This document shows, piece by piece, positions 1-9,300 of a stretch of 64,000 nt of DNA (positions are counted from its first letter, which is position 1; each line of letters begins with the position of its first letter). Position numbers and translations under genes: made by a program. The notes under the pieces were generated by a model. The model saw nothing but the letters and a program-made list of their open reading frames with translations, had not been told where the DNA came from and made no database searches. Location of the stretch: the NCBI GenBank assembly GCA_035762175.1, contig DASTPP010000407.1, forward strand, positions 1-64,000, written 5' to 3'. This stretch comes from DASTPP01 sp035762175 (GTDB lineage: Bacteria; Myxococcota_A; Polyangia; Polyangiales; Polyangiaceae).

Positions 1-2
1 CG

Positions 3-1412
3 CCGGCCGCGCAGCAGGCGTCGGCGGCGCCGGCGAGGGCGGCGTCGACCGCGGGGGCGGCGCCGGCGCCCCCGACGGCGCAGGCGCCGACGACGACCGC
101 GTCGGTGGCGCCCGAGCCGGCGGCGGCGGCGGGCGGCTACACGCTGCGGCAGTGCCTCGAGCTCGCCGACAAGAACCACCCGAACATCCTCGCGGCCCAG
201 GCGCGCCTGCGCCAGATGCGGGCGCAGCTCGACGAGGCGCACTTCGCGCCCTACAGCGAGTTCACGCTGACCGCGGGCGCCGGCCCCGCGCCCACCTTCC
301 GGGGCGGGCAGATCTACACGCAAGACCGCGAGGTCGGGCTCACCTCGAGCGTCGGCATGTTCTGGCGCGCGGGGGTCGAGGGCACCATCCCCATTTGGAC
401 CTTCGGCAAGATCACCAACCTCTGGCGCGCGGCCGAGGCGCAGGTGCGGGTGGGCGAGTACGAGGTGCGCAAGCAGCGCAACCTGGTGCGGCAGGACGTG
501 CGCAAGGCCTACTTCGGGCTGCAGCTCTCGCGCGACAGCCAGGCGCTGATTCGCGACGCGACCGAGCGCTTCGACAAGGCCATCGCGTCGCTCGAGGTCC
601 GGGTCGAGGCGGGCGAGGCCGACGAGGTCGAGGTCTTTCGCCTGAAGGTCGCGCGGGCCGAGATCGCGGCGCGCTCGGCCGAGGCCGAGAAGTTCGAGCG
701 CATCGCGCTGGCGGGGCTGCGCTTTCTGACCGGCGTCGGGGCGCGCTTCGACATCCCCCAGAGGCCGCTCAAGCCGCCGAAGCACAAGCTCGGCCCGCTG
801 ACGAATTACCTCGAGGCGGCGCGGGCGTACCGGCCCGAGGTGAACCAGGCGCGCGCGGGCATCGCGGCGCGCGAGGCGCAGGCGGACCTGGCGCGGGCGA
901 AGATGTTCCCCGACCTGGGGTTGACGCTCGTCGGGGCGTACGCCCGCGCGCCCGAGATCACCGACCAGCTCAACCCCTTCGTGCGCGACGACGCGAACTT
1001 CTTCCGGTACGGGTTCGCCTTCGGCGTAAGGTGGAAGCTCGACTTCGTGCCGGCGGCGGCGCGCGTGCGCGCGAGCGAGGCGCAGCTCGAGGAGAACCGC
1101 CAGCTGTACCGCTACGCGCTCGGGGGCTCGGGGGTCGAGGTGCAGACGGCCTACGCGCAGGTCATCGAGGCGCGCAAGAAGTTCGAGGCCTACCAAGAGT
1201 CGAGCAAGTTGGCCCGCCGGTGGCTGCTGCAGGTAAACCAGGGCCTCGACCTCGGCACCTACGAGCAACGAGACCTCGTCGAGCCCTCGCGCCAGTACGC
1301 GCTGCAGCGCTTCAATTACCTGTCGGCCACGCTCGACTACAACAACGCGATGTCGGCCCTGGCGCTCGCCACGGGCTGGGACAGCCTCGCCGAGGTCGAG
1401 GAAGAAGACTGA
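3..1412 (+). CDS. TolC-like outer membrane efflux protein, 5' end outside window
   Basis: Outer-membrane channel partner of a tripartite exporter or type I secretion system. The frame is open to the window edge. A GTG at 105 could start a 435-residue protein, but that would lack the signal peptide of this family, so the true start probably lies upstream and the Ala/Pro-rich stretch before 105 is coding. From the GTG, two OEP-type helical repeats cover about residues 15-215 and 225-430, with aromatic porin-like strands (SEFTLTAGAG, YGFAFGVRWKLDF) and long Ala/Glu/Arg-rich coiled-coil helices. No inner-membrane or adaptor gene is visible inside the window. Family call is firm; substrate unknown. 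Confidence 0.85.
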   Translation, partial: PAAQQASAAPARAASTAGAAPAPPTAQAPTTTASVAPEPAAAAGGYTLRQCLELADKNHPNILAAQARLRQMRAQLDEAHFAPYSEFTLTAGAGPAPTFRGGQIYTQDREVGLTSSVGMFWRAGVEGTIPIWTFGKITNLWRAAEAQVRVGEYEVRKQRNLVRQDVRKAYFGLQLSRDSQALIRDATERFDKAIASLEVRVEAGEADEVEVFRLKVARAEIAARSAEAEKFERIALAGLRFLTGVGARFDIPQRPLKPPKHKLGPLTNYLEAARAYRPEVNQARAGIAAREAQADLARAKMFPDLGLTLVGAYARAPEITDQLNPFVRDDANFFRYGFAFGVRWKLDFVPAAARVRASEAQLEENRQLYRYALGGSGVEVQTAYAQVIEARKKFEAYQESSKLARRWLLQVNQGLDLGTYEQRDLVEPSRQYALQRFNYLSATLDYNNAMSALALATGWDSLAEVEEED

Positions 1413-1439
1413 CCCCTGGCCCTTGCGGGTGATCGGACG

Positions 1440-2276
1440 ATGACGCGACGCCTCCGCCTCCTCTTGCTCGCCGCGCTCGCGACGGCGTCGCCGGCCGCGC
1501 GGGCGGGCCCGCCGCCGGCGCGCGCGGCCTCGGCGGGGCCGCACCAGTCGCACGGCCACCCGAACGCGGGCCGGCTGGTCGGCGCGAAGCGCTGGGCGGA
1601 CACGCCGCACGCGCGGCGCCTGCCCGACCACGCGGCCTCGGCGGCGTACGGCATGCCGGGCCTGGTCGAGCTGACCCAGCGGGCGGCGCGCGCGGTCGCC
1701 CGGCGCCACCCGCGCTCGGTCTTGCTGGTCGGCGACCTGTCGCTCGAGCACGGCGGGCCCATCGCCGGGCACCACTCGCACCAGAACGGGCGCGACATCG
1801 ACGTCGGGTTTTACACCGCCGACGCGGGCGGCAAGCCGATGCTGACGTCGTCGTTTTTGCCCTTCGACGCGCAGGGCCGCGCGACGACCGCGCCGGGCGT
1901 GCGCTTCGACGACGCGCGCAACTGGTCGTTCGTGCGGGCGCTCTTGACCGACGGGCGGGCCGAGGTGCGCGCGGTGTTCGTGGCCAACTGGCTGCGCGAC
2001 CGGCTGCTGCGCGAGGCCGAGCGGCAGGGCGCCCCGCGCGAGCTGGTCGCGCGCGCGGCCGCCGTGATGATGCAGCCGCCCGACGCCGAGCCGCACCACG
2101 ACCACTTTCACGTGCGCATCGCGTGCGTCGAGTCGCAGCGGGCCGCGTTCTGCCGCGACGATAGCCTCCCGCGGCCGGGCGGCGAGGGCGGCCCGCCCTT
2201 CGTGCCCGTCGATTCGTCGAAGGCGGCGCCCGCGGGCCCCTTCGCGCCCGTCGATTCGTCGGCGCGGGGCGGCTGA
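1440..2276 (+). CDS. MepA-like penicillin-insensitive murein endopeptidase (peptidase M74)
   Basis: Predicted secreted metallo-endopeptidase cleaving peptide cross-links in peptidoglycan. Residues 1-22 form a signal peptide (Arg-rich start, Leu/Ala core, ARA cleavage). The zinc-binding signature SHQNGRDIDVGF (about 113-124, H114 and D121) and the distal HHDHFHVRI (about 219-227) match the M74/LAS ligand arrangement. At 278 residues the length fits the family. After the catalytic domain there is a Pro/Ser tail with a 14-residue in-frame repeat (FVPVDSS, then FAPVDSS). It starts 27 bp after the TolC-like gene and may be cotranscribed with it. Confidence 0.85.
   Translation: MTRRLRLLLLAALATASPAARAGPPPARAASAGPHQSHGHPNAGRLVGAKRWADTPHARRLPDHAASAAYGMPGLVELTQRAARAVARRHPRSVLLVGDLSLEHGGPIAGHHSHQNGRDIDVGFYTADAGGKPMLTSSFLPFDAQGRATTAPGVRFDDARNWSFVRALLTDGRAEVRAVFVANWLRDRLLREAERQGAPRELVARAAAVMMQPPDAEPHHDHFHVRIACVESQRAAFCRDDSLPRPGGEGGPPFVPVDSSKAAPAGPFAPVDSSARGG
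2196..2261 (+). repeat. Two in-frame copies, 42-bp period, at the 3' end of the mepA-like gene
   Basis: A 24-bp segment at 2196-2219 recurs at 2238-2261 with one mismatch, giving PFVPVDSS and PFAPVDSS. The period is 14 codons, so the frame is kept and the protein C-terminus is lengthened. Confidence 0.8.
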
Positions 2277-2284
2277 GCCCGGGG

Positions 2285-2374
2285 GCGGCGCCGGGCGCGG
2301 CGCGGGGCGGCCCGCGCCGCACTCGAGGACCCGCCGCCCGGCTGCGGCGGCGCCGGGCGCGGCGCGGGGCGGCC
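2285..2374. repeat. 28-bp GC-only direct repeat, 62-bp spacing, between mepA-like gene and lipA
   Basis: The 28 bases at 2285-2312 recur exactly at 2347-2374 in the 179-bp gap after the endopeptidase stop. The sequence is only G and C, and the repeat carries no obvious coding or hairpin role. Confidence 0.75.
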
Positions 2375-2455
2375 GAGCTCGCGGGCGGCGCCGCGCCCGT
2401 TCGGCGCCCCGGGGCGCGGGCGACGCGGGGGCCCGGAGGTGCTAAGACGAGGTCC

Positions 2456-3541
2456 GTGAGCGACGATAGCAAGAAGCCCGCCTTCGCCCCCAAGCCCCCC
2501 TGGCTGCGGGTGCGGGCGCCCGGGGGCGACGCCTACCAGCGGTTGAAGTCGACCTTCCGGGCGCTCGATCTGCACACCGTTTGTGAAGAGGCGCGCTGCC
2601 CGAACGTCGGCGAGTGCTGGCGCGAGGGCACGGCGACGGTGATGCTGCTCGGCGACACGTGCACGCGGGGCTGCCGCTTCTGCGCCGTGACGACGGGCAA
2701 CCCGCGCGGCGCGGTCGACGTGCGCGAGCCCGAGCACGTGGCGCGCGCGATCGCGTCGATGGGGCTGCAGTACGTGGTGCTGACGATGGTCGACCGCGAC
2801 GACCTGCTCGACGGGGGCGCCGACCACGTCGCGCGCACGGTCGAGCGGCTGCACGAGCTCCGGCCCGACCTGCTGGTCGAGGCGCTGGTCGGCGACTTCC
2901 AGGGGCGGCTCGGCTACGTCGACCGGGTGGTCGAGGGCGCGCCCGACGTGTTCGCGCACAACCTCGAGGTGGTGCGGCGGCTGCAGCGCACGGTGCGCGA
3001 CGTGCGCTGCGGCTACGACCAGTCGCTCGCGGTGCTCCGGCGGGCGAAAGACCAGGCGCCCGAGCGGCTGACCAAGTCGAGCGTGATGGTGGGGCTCGGC
3101 GAGAGCGACGACGAGGTGCTCGAGGCGCTCGCCGACCTGCGCGCGGCCGGGGTCGACGTGGTCACGCTCGGGCAGTACCTGCGCCCGACGCCGAAGCACC
3201 ACGAGGTCGTGCGCTTCGTGCCGCCCGAGACCTTCGACCGCTACGCCGACGAGGCCCGCCGCCTGGGCTTTCTGTACGCGGCGTCGGGGCCGCTCGTGCG
3301 CTCGAGCTACAAGGCGGCCGAGGTGTTCTTGCGCTCGGTCCTGCGGCCGGGCGAGGGGCGCTCGGCCGAGGCGCTGCTCGAAGAGCGGCTCGAGCGGGCG
3401 CGGGCCGAGGCCGAGCGCGTCAGCCAGGCCTTCGGCGCCCCGCTGAGCACGGCCGACGTGGCCGCGCGCGAGGCCTCGACGCTGCTGCGCGAGGCGTCGG
3501 GCGGGGGGCTCGTGCCGGCGCACTCGCTGGTGCGGCGATGA
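2456..3541 (+). CDS. lipA: Lipoyl synthase
   Basis: Radical-SAM enzyme inserting two sulfurs into protein-bound octanoyl groups to make lipoate. Both iron-sulfur sites are visible: the auxiliary cluster CEEARCPNVGEC (C43, C48, C54) and the radical-SAM CTRGCRFC (C69, C73, C76). The C-terminal RSSYKA motif is also present. GTG start; at 361 residues it is longer than most LipA because of a charged helical extension of about 60 residues after RSSYKA. Its product would be needed by the lipoylated E2 subunit encoded 3 kb downstream. No lipB lies in the window. Confidence 0.96.
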   Translation: MSDDSKKPAFAPKPPWLRVRAPGGDAYQRLKSTFRALDLHTVCEEARCPNVGECWREGTATVMLLGDTCTRGCRFCAVTTGNPRGAVDVREPEHVARAIASMGLQYVVLTMVDRDDLLDGGADHVARTVERLHELRPDLLVEALVGDFQGRLGYVDRVVEGAPDVFAHNLEVVRRLQRTVRDVRCGYDQSLAVLRRAKDQAPERLTKSSVMVGLGESDDEVLEALADLRAAGVDVVTLGQYLRPTPKHHEVVRFVPPETFDRYADEARRLGFLYAASGPLVRSSYKAAEVFLRSVLRPGEGRSAEALLEERLERARAEAERVSQAFGAPLSTADVAAREASTLLREASGGGLVPAHSLVRR

Positions 3542-3674
3542 AGGTCGACGTACGCCCCTGAGGCGGGGGGCCGGCGGGGGGTTGCGGGGCGTTTTCCCTT
3601 TCCCCTCGGGCCGGGCGATGTCGTACCCTTCCGCGGCTCCGCCCCTCGCCTCAGCCTAGGGAGTACGCGTCTCG

Positions 3675-4241
3675 ATGTCCGCTGCCGACCCGTCCGTGCT
3701 CGACAAGCTGGTCCGCTACCTCGCCCGGCCCCCGCAGGGGGCGCCCGAGGGGGCGGGCTCGGTGCTGGTCGTCGCGGCGATGTCGTACGGGGCGCGGCCG
3801 GCCGATCACGATACGACGGTGCCGACGGGCTTCGATCCGCAGGCGGCGGCGCTCTTCGAGTCGGTGGTCGAGGCGGCCTTTTTGGTGGCGAGCGCGGACG
3901 GGCACTTCGACGCCGACGAGCGGCGGGCGTTCGAGTCGGTGGTGCACCGCTCGTGCGGTCGGGGCGTGAGCGAGCGGCAGATTCAGGCGCTGCTCGCCGA
4001 CCTCGAAGAGCTCTACCAAGAAGACGGCCTCGAGCACCGGCTCTCGATGGTGGGGCGGCTGGTGACCAAAGAGTCGCACCAGCGCGAGGTGCTGCGCGTC
4101 GCGTCGCTGCTCGCGTCGATCTCGGGCGGGGTCGACGACGCCGAGCGGCACGTGCTCGAGCGGCTGGCGGCGACGTTTGGGCTGGGGGGCGCGGCGGTCG
4201 ACGACGCGCTGCGTGATGTCCGCAGCGCGCTGGCGAGCTGA
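3675..4241 (+). CDS. TerB-like (tellurite resistance/DjlA-type helical) domain protein
   Basis: 188-residue soluble protein. The segment AAFLVASADGHFDADERR (about residues 68-85) is the typical TerB helix-acidic turn-helix signature, and a second helical hairpin with SGGVDDAERHVLERLA follows. TerB folds are small all-helical cytoplasmic domains whose acidic turns may bind metal; no biochemical role can be assigned. It sits between lipA and the 2-oxoacid dehydrogenase operon, on the same strand. Two further TerB-like genes (44297 and 46069) occur in this window. Confidence 0.7.
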   Translation: MSAADPSVLDKLVRYLARPPQGAPEGAGSVLVVAAMSYGARPADHDTTVPTGFDPQAAALFESVVEAAFLVASADGHFDADERRAFESVVHRSCGRGVSERQIQALLADLEELYQEDGLEHRLSMVGRLVTKESHQREVLRVASLLASISGGVDDAERHVLERLAATFGLGGAAVDDALRDVRSALAS

Positions 4242-4450
4242 TTCTCTCTTCCCTGCCCGGCCTTCCTGACTATGCTCCGCCCGCGCGCGGGGCGGCAGGT
4301 TTGCCCTGCGCGCGGGGCGCGCGGGCGTTGGGCCCGCGACGCCCCGGGGCCCGCGGCCACGCGGGCCCTCCCCCTGCGCCCCGGCCCGGCCGGCCCCGAG
4401 ACGGGCGGGCCGGGGCGCCCCTCTCCTGAAGCACCGAGCGCGGCACGACC

Positions 4451-5617
4451 ATGACGACCTCCTCGCCCCACGAAGCCGACCACCACCGCAACAACGGCCC
4501 CGCGCGCGGGGGCGTGCCCGAGCACGGCGACGACGTCATCCGCGTCTTGCGCGACGACGGCTCGCTCGACCCGCGGCACGATCCGCGCGTCGAAGACGAG
4601 CAGGTGCTCGAGCTGTACCGGGCGATGGTGCGGGTGCGCATTCTCGACGACCGGCTGGTGACGCTGCAGCGGCAGGGCCGCATCGGCTTTCACATCGGCA
4701 GCCTGGGCGAAGAGGCGACCATCTTGGGGTCGGCCTTCGCGATGCGCCCGAACGACTGGATCTTCCCCTGCTACCGCGAGTTCGGCGCGGCGCTCTGGCG
4801 GGGCATGCCGCTCGAGCGCTACATCGACAACATGTTCGGCAACTCGGCCGACCCGGCCAAGGGCCGGCAGATGCCCGACCACTACACCTACCGGGCGGCG
4901 AAGTTCGGCTCGGTCAGCTCGCCGATCGGCACGCAGATCACCCAGGCGGTGGGCTTCGCGTGGGCGGCGAAGATGCGCAAAGAAGACCTCGCCGTGCTCG
5001 TCTACTTCGGCGAGGGGGCGACGAGCTCGAGCGAGTTCCACAACGGGATGAACTTCGCCGGCGTCTTCAAGACGCCGACGGTCTTCTTGTGCCGCAACAA
5101 CGGCTGGGCCATCTCGGTGCCGACCGAGCGGCAGAGCGCGAGCGAGACGTTCGCGGCCAAGGGCATCGCCTACGGGGTGCCGGCGCTGCGCTGCGACGGC
5201 AACGACCTGTTCGCCGTCATCGCGGCGACGCGCGCGGCGGTGCAGCACGCGGCCTCGGGCAGCGGGCCGATGCTGGTCGAGGCGCTGACCTACCGGCTGA
5301 GCGGGCACTCGACGAGCGACGACCCGCGCGCCTACCGGCAAGAGCAGCAGGTGGCGCAGTGGCGGCAGCGCGACCCGCTGGCGCGGCTGCGCCAGCACCT
5401 CGAGGCGCGCAAGCTCTGGGGCGAGGGCGAGCAGAAGGCGCTCGAGGCCGAGGCCGAGGGGCAGATCGCGCAGGCGGTCGCGGCGGCCGAGGCGACGCCG
5501 CCGCCGCCGCTCGAGTCGATGTTCGAGGACGTGTTCGCCTCGCCGCCCTGGCACCTGCGCGAGCAGCGCGAGCAGCTCTTGCGCGGGCCGCGGGCCAAGG
5601 GGCACGGGGGGCACTGA
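4451..5617 (+). CDS. Branched-chain-type 2-oxoacid dehydrogenase E1 alpha subunit
   Basis: Thiamine-diphosphate-dependent decarboxylase, alpha chain; with E1 beta it decarboxylates a 2-oxoacid and passes the acyl group to E2. The TPP-binding region runs GEGATSSSEFHNGMNFAG through NNGWAIS. The phosphorylation-loop-like GHSTSDDPRAYR resembles branched-chain rather than pyruvate E1 alpha, as does the C-terminal PPWHLREQREQLL. 388 residues with an unstructured N-terminus of about 45. It begins a three-gene operon. I favour branched-chain substrates (valine, leucine, isoleucine), which in myxobacteria feed iso-fatty acids; a pyruvate or acetoin role is not excluded. Confidence 0.88.
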   Translation: MTTSSPHEADHHRNNGPARGGVPEHGDDVIRVLRDDGSLDPRHDPRVEDEQVLELYRAMVRVRILDDRLVTLQRQGRIGFHIGSLGEEATILGSAFAMRPNDWIFPCYREFGAALWRGMPLERYIDNMFGNSADPAKGRQMPDHYTYRAAKFGSVSSPIGTQITQAVGFAWAAKMRKEDLAVLVYFGEGATSSSEFHNGMNFAGVFKTPTVFLCRNNGWAISVPTERQSASETFAAKGIAYGVPALRCDGNDLFAVIAATRAAVQHAASGSGPMLVEALTYRLSGHSTSDDPRAYRQEQQVAQWRQRDPLARLRQHLEARKLWGEGEQKALEAEAEGQIAQAVAAAEATPPPPLESMFEDVFASPPWHLREQREQLLRGPRAKGHGGH

Positions 5618-5730
5618 GCGCGCCCCGAGGGCCCGGCGCCCCCGCCGGGGCCCGGGCGAGACGAGTGTTGGAACCATTCGGCGTGGCGGCCCGCGGGGGC
5701 CGCGCGCGCCCGGCCGGAGGCCCTTGAGCG

Positions 5731-6705
5731 ATGCCGCAGATGAACATGGTCCAGGCGATCAACGACGCGCTGCGCTTCGAGATGCGGCGCGACGACCGGG
5801 TGGTCGTCCTCGGCGAAGACGTGGGCAAGGTGGGCGGCGTCTTCCGCGTCACCTCGGGGCTCTTCGACGAGTTCGGCGACGACCGGGTGGTCGACACGCC
5901 CCTCAGCGAGGGCGGCATCATCGGCGCGGCCATCGGCATGGCGCTCTACGGCCTGGTGCCGGTGCCCGAGATTCAGTTCGCCGACTTCATCTTCCCCGCG
6001 TACGACCAGCTCGTCTCCGAGCTCGCCAAGTTCCGCTACCGGTCGGGCGGCGAGTACCCGGCCAAGCTCGTCGTGCGCACGCCGGTCGGCGGCGGCATTC
6101 GCGGCGGGCACTACCACTCGCAGTCGCCCGAGGCGCAGTTCATTCACGTCGCGGGCCTGAAGGTGGTCTGCCCCTCGAACCCGTACGACGCCAAGGGCCT
6201 CTTGCTCGCGAGCATCCGCGACCCCGACCCGGTGCTCTTCTTCGAGCCGAAGCGCATCTACCGCGCGGCCAAGGGCGAGGTGCCCGAGGGCGACTACACG
6301 GTCGAGCTCGGCCGGGCGAGCGTGGTGCGGCCGGGCCAGCACGTCACGGTGGTGACCTGGGGGGCGATGCTCTACGAGGCGCTCGAGGCGGCGCACCAGG
6401 CGGCGGGGCAGGGCGTCGAGTGCGAGGTCATCGACCTGCGCACGCTCTGGCCGCTCGACATCGACACGGTCATCGAGAGCGTGAAGAAGACCGGGCGCGT
6501 GGTCGTCGTGCACGAGGCGCCCAAGTCGGTCGGCTTCGGCGCCGAGATCGTGGCGCTCATCAACGAGAAGGCCTTCTTGCACCTCGAGGCGCCGCCGCGG
6601 CGGGTGACGGGCTGGGACACGCCCTTCCCCTACACGCTCGAGATGGAATACCTGCCCCTCGCGCACCGCATTCTGCCCGCCGTCCTCGAGACCGCGCGCT
6701 ACTGA
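5731..6705 (+). CDS. 2-oxoacid dehydrogenase E1 beta subunit
   Basis: Beta chain of the E1 heterotetramer, 324 residues, the usual size. It begins MPQMNMVQAINDALRFEM and shows the conserved VVVLGEDVGKVGGVFRVTSGL, DTPLSEGGIIGAAIGMAL, and the central VRTPVGGGIRGGHYHSQSPE segment. The C-terminal transketolase domain carries EVIDLRTLWPLD and VHEAPKSVGFGAEI. Spacing is 113 bp from the alpha gene and 21 bp to the E2 gene, so the three are very likely cotranscribed and act as one complex. Confidence 0.93.
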   Translation: MPQMNMVQAINDALRFEMRRDDRVVVLGEDVGKVGGVFRVTSGLFDEFGDDRVVDTPLSEGGIIGAAIGMALYGLVPVPEIQFADFIFPAYDQLVSELAKFRYRSGGEYPAKLVVRTPVGGGIRGGHYHSQSPEAQFIHVAGLKVVCPSNPYDAKGLLLASIRDPDPVLFFEPKRIYRAAKGEVPEGDYTVELGRASVVRPGQHVTVVTWGAMLYEALEAAHQAAGQGVECEVIDLRTLWPLDIDTVIESVKKTGRVVVVHEAPKSVGFGAEIVALINEKAFLHLEAPPRRVTGWDTPFPYTLEMEYLPLAHRILPAVLETARY

Positions 6706-6726
6706 GCGCGGGGAGACACTGAGACC

Positions 6727-9300
6727 ATGGCCCGCTTCGAATTCAAGCTGCCCGACATCGGCGAGGGCGTGACCGAGGGCGAGATCGTCGCCTGGGCCGA
6801 GGGCGTCGAGGTCGGCGCCGTCGTCAAGGCCGACCAGGCGCTCGCCGAGGTCATGACCGACAAGGCGACGGTGACCATCACGAGCCCGAGGGCCGGCAAG
6901 ATTCTCGAGCTCGGGGGCAAGGTGGGGCAGATCGTCGCGGTCGGCGCGAACCTCGTCGTGCTCGACACCGACGCGCCGGGCGGCGCGGCCCACGCCCCCG
7001 CCGCCCCCGCCGCCCGCGGCTCGGGCCCGCTGCCGACCTCGGCGCAGGTCGGCCCCGACACCATCGCCGCCCGGCCGCCGTCGGCCGCCGGCGCCGTCGA
7101 CCCGGGGCGCGCCCCCGTCGCCGGGGCGAACCTCGCGACCGCCGCCGTCACCGCGCCCGCCACCTCCGCCACGCCCTCGGTCGGCCAGACCCCGACCTCG
7201 GGCAACGCCGCGACCGCCGTCGGCGACATCCGCGAAGATTTGCCCGGCATGAACCTCGCGCCCGCCGGCCGCGACCAGGGCCCGCGCCCCTCGGCGAACG
7301 GCAACGGCGGCGGCTACTTCTCCGAGAAGCCGCTCGCCACCCCGGCCACGCGCAAGCTCGCGCGCGATCTCGGCGTCGACCTGCGCCGCGTCCGGCCCAC
7401 CGGCCCGAACAACCGCGTCACCAAAGACGACGTGCGCGCGATGAGCGCCCCCGAGGCCGCCCCCGAGGCCGCCCGCGCCCCCGCGCCCGCCCCGGCCACC
7501 CCGGCCGCGCCCGCGCCCGCGCCCGTCGCGCCGGCCCCGGCGCCCGCCGCCCGCGAGCCCGTCGCCGTGCGCGCGCCCTCGCCGGCCGCCCAGGCGCTCG
7601 AAGAGCGCACCCCGCTCAAGGGCGTGCGCAAGAAGATCTTCAACCAGATGGCGCGGTCGAAGCAGACGGCCGCGCACTTCACCTTCGTCGAAGAGTGCGA
7701 CGTGACGGCGCTGCGCGATCTGCGCGAGCGGCTCAAGCCCCGGGCGCAGGCGCAGGGGGTCAAGCTCAGCTTCTTGCCCTTCATCGTCAAGGCCGTCGTC
7801 GCCGCGCTCAAGCGGCACCCCGACCTGAACAGCGCCTTCGACGAGTCGACGAACGAGATCGTGCGCCGGCGCTACTACAACGTCGGCATCGCCACGGCGA
7901 CCGAGGCGGGGCTCACCGTGCCCGTCCTGAAAGACGCCGATCGGCGCTCGCTGCTCGGCATCGCCGCCGAGATCGAGCGGCTCGCCCGCGACGCGCGCGA
8001 CGGCAAGATCAAGCTCGAAGATCTGCAGGGCTCGACCTTCACCATCACCTCGCTCGGGCAGCAGGGCGGCCTCTTCGCGACGCCGATCTTGAACTTTCCC
8101 GAGGTGGGCATCTTGGGCGTGCACCAGATGAAGCAGAAGCCCGTGGTGCGCGACGGCCAGATCGTCATCGGCGAGGTGATGCTGCTCTCGCTCAGCTTCG
8201 ACCACCGCATCATCGACGGGCACGTGGGCGCGGCCTTCGCCTACGAGGTCATTCGCTTCCTCGAGCACCCCGACGATCTCTTCCTCGAGATGTCGTTAGC
8301 GCCCGGCGGCCGTGCCCCCGACCGAGCGCATCGCCGTCGACCCCGGGCGCCCCGACCCCGCGGCGCTCGCCCGGGCCGCCGCGGTGCTCGCGCGCGGGGG
8401 GCTCGTCGCCTTCCCGACCGAGACGGTGTACGGCCTCGGCGCGCTCGCGCTCGACGCGGACGCCGTCCGGCGCATCTTCGCCGCCAAGGGCCGCCCGCCC
8501 TCGAACCCCGTCATCGTGCACGTGCCGGGGCTCGCGCCCGCCCGCGCGCTCGCGGCGCCCTTTCCGCCCCTCGCCGAGGCGCTCGCCGACGCCTTCTGGC
8601 CGGGCCCGCTCACGCTCGTCGTGCCCCGCTCGCCGCGCGTGCCCGACGTCGTCACCGCCGGCGGCCCGACGGTCGCCCTGCGCTCGCCCGCGCACCCCGT
8701 CGCGCTCGGCCTGCTCGAGGCGCTCTCGGCCCCCGTCGCCGCCCCGAGCGCCAACCCCTCGAGCGCCGTCTCGCCGACCTCGGCCGACCACGTGCTCGCC
8801 GGCCTCGACGGACGCATCGATCTGGTGCTCGACGCCGGGCCCTGCCCGCTCGGCATCGAGTCCACGGTCGTCGACGCGACCGGCGACGAGCCCCTCGTGC
8901 TGCGGCCCGGCTCGATCACGCGCGACGCCCTCGCCGCCGTCGCCCGCGCCCGCGCGCCTGCGCCGCTCGCCGCCCGCGCGCCCTCGCCGCCGCCCTCGCC
9001 CGGCGCGGCGCCCTCACCCGGCGCCGTCGCTCCGCCGGGCGGCGGGCTTGCTGGCGAAGGCCCCTCGGCGGCGCCCGCCCGCTCGCCCGGCCAGCTCGCG
9101 CGCCATTACGCCCCCCGCACGCCGCTCTCGCTCAAGACGAGGCGCGAGCTCATCGAAGCGCTTCAGCGCCCGCCGACTCCGCCGCCCGCCCTTCTCTGGT
9201 GCGGCCGCGCGCCGGGGCCCGCCCCCGCGGGCGCGCTCTGGGTCGAGCTGCCCAACGAGCCCGCGGGCTACGCCGCCCGGCTCTATGCGACGCTGCATGA
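6727..9300 (+). CDS. 2-oxoacid dehydrogenase E2 (dihydrolipoyl acyltransferase), stop lost or frameshifted after about codon 523
   Basis: Core acyltransferase of the complex. The lipoyl domain covers residues 1-80 with lipoyl lysine K46 in EVMTDKATVT. An Ala/Pro linker follows, then the peripheral subunit-binding domain at about 199-240 (TPATRKLARDLG through VTKDDVRAM), another Ala/Pro linker and the catalytic domain at about 290-523 with HRIIDG (H493, D497). Homology should end near 8296, but the frame has no stop until 9300. The last 333 codons are Arg/Ala-rich and overlap the Sua5 gene in another frame. Removing one T at 8296-8297 would give ATG TCG TAG. The functional protein is therefore probably about 523 residues. 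Confidence 0.85.
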   Translation: MARFEFKLPDIGEGVTEGEIVAWAEGVEVGAVVKADQALAEVMTDKATVTITSPRAGKILELGGKVGQIVAVGANLVVLDTDAPGGAAHAPAAPAARGSGPLPTSAQVGPDTIAARPPSAAGAVDPGRAPVAGANLATAAVTAPATSATPSVGQTPTSGNAATAVGDIREDLPGMNLAPAGRDQGPRPSANGNGGGYFSEKPLATPATRKLARDLGVDLRRVRPTGPNNRVTKDDVRAMSAPEAAPEAARAPAPAPATPAAPAPAPVAPAPAPAAREPVAVRAPSPAAQALEERTPLKGVRKKIFNQMARSKQTAAHFTFVEECDVTALRDLRERLKPRAQAQGVKLSFLPFIVKAVVAALKRHPDLNSAFDESTNEIVRRRYYNVGIATATEAGLTVPVLKDADRRSLLGIAAEIERLARDARDGKIKLEDLQGSTFTITSLGQQGGLFATPILNFPEVGILGVHQMKQKPVVRDGQIVIGEVMLLSLSFDHRIIDGHVGAAFAYEVIRFLEHPDDLFLEMSLAPGGRAPDRAHRRRPRAPRPRGARPGRRGARARGARRLPDRDGVRPRRARARRGRRPAHLRRQGPPALEPRHRARAGARARPRARGALSAPRRGARRRLLAGPAHARRAPLAARARRRHRRRPDGRPALARAPRRARPARGALGPRRRPERQPLERRLADLGRPRARRPRRTHRSGARRRALPARHRVHGRRRDRRRAPRAAARLDHARRPRRRRPRPRACAARRPRALAAALARRGALTRRRRSAGRRACWRRPLGGARPLARPARAPLRPPHAALAQDEARAHRSASAPADSAARPSLVRPRAGARPRGRALGRAAQRARGLRRPALCDAA

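Noticed and set aside
5332..8268. 978-codon open frame on the minus strand
   Set aside because: It is the antisense shadow of the dehydrogenase genes; residues are His/Val/Arg/Asp-rich without family features and the plus-strand motifs are unambiguous.
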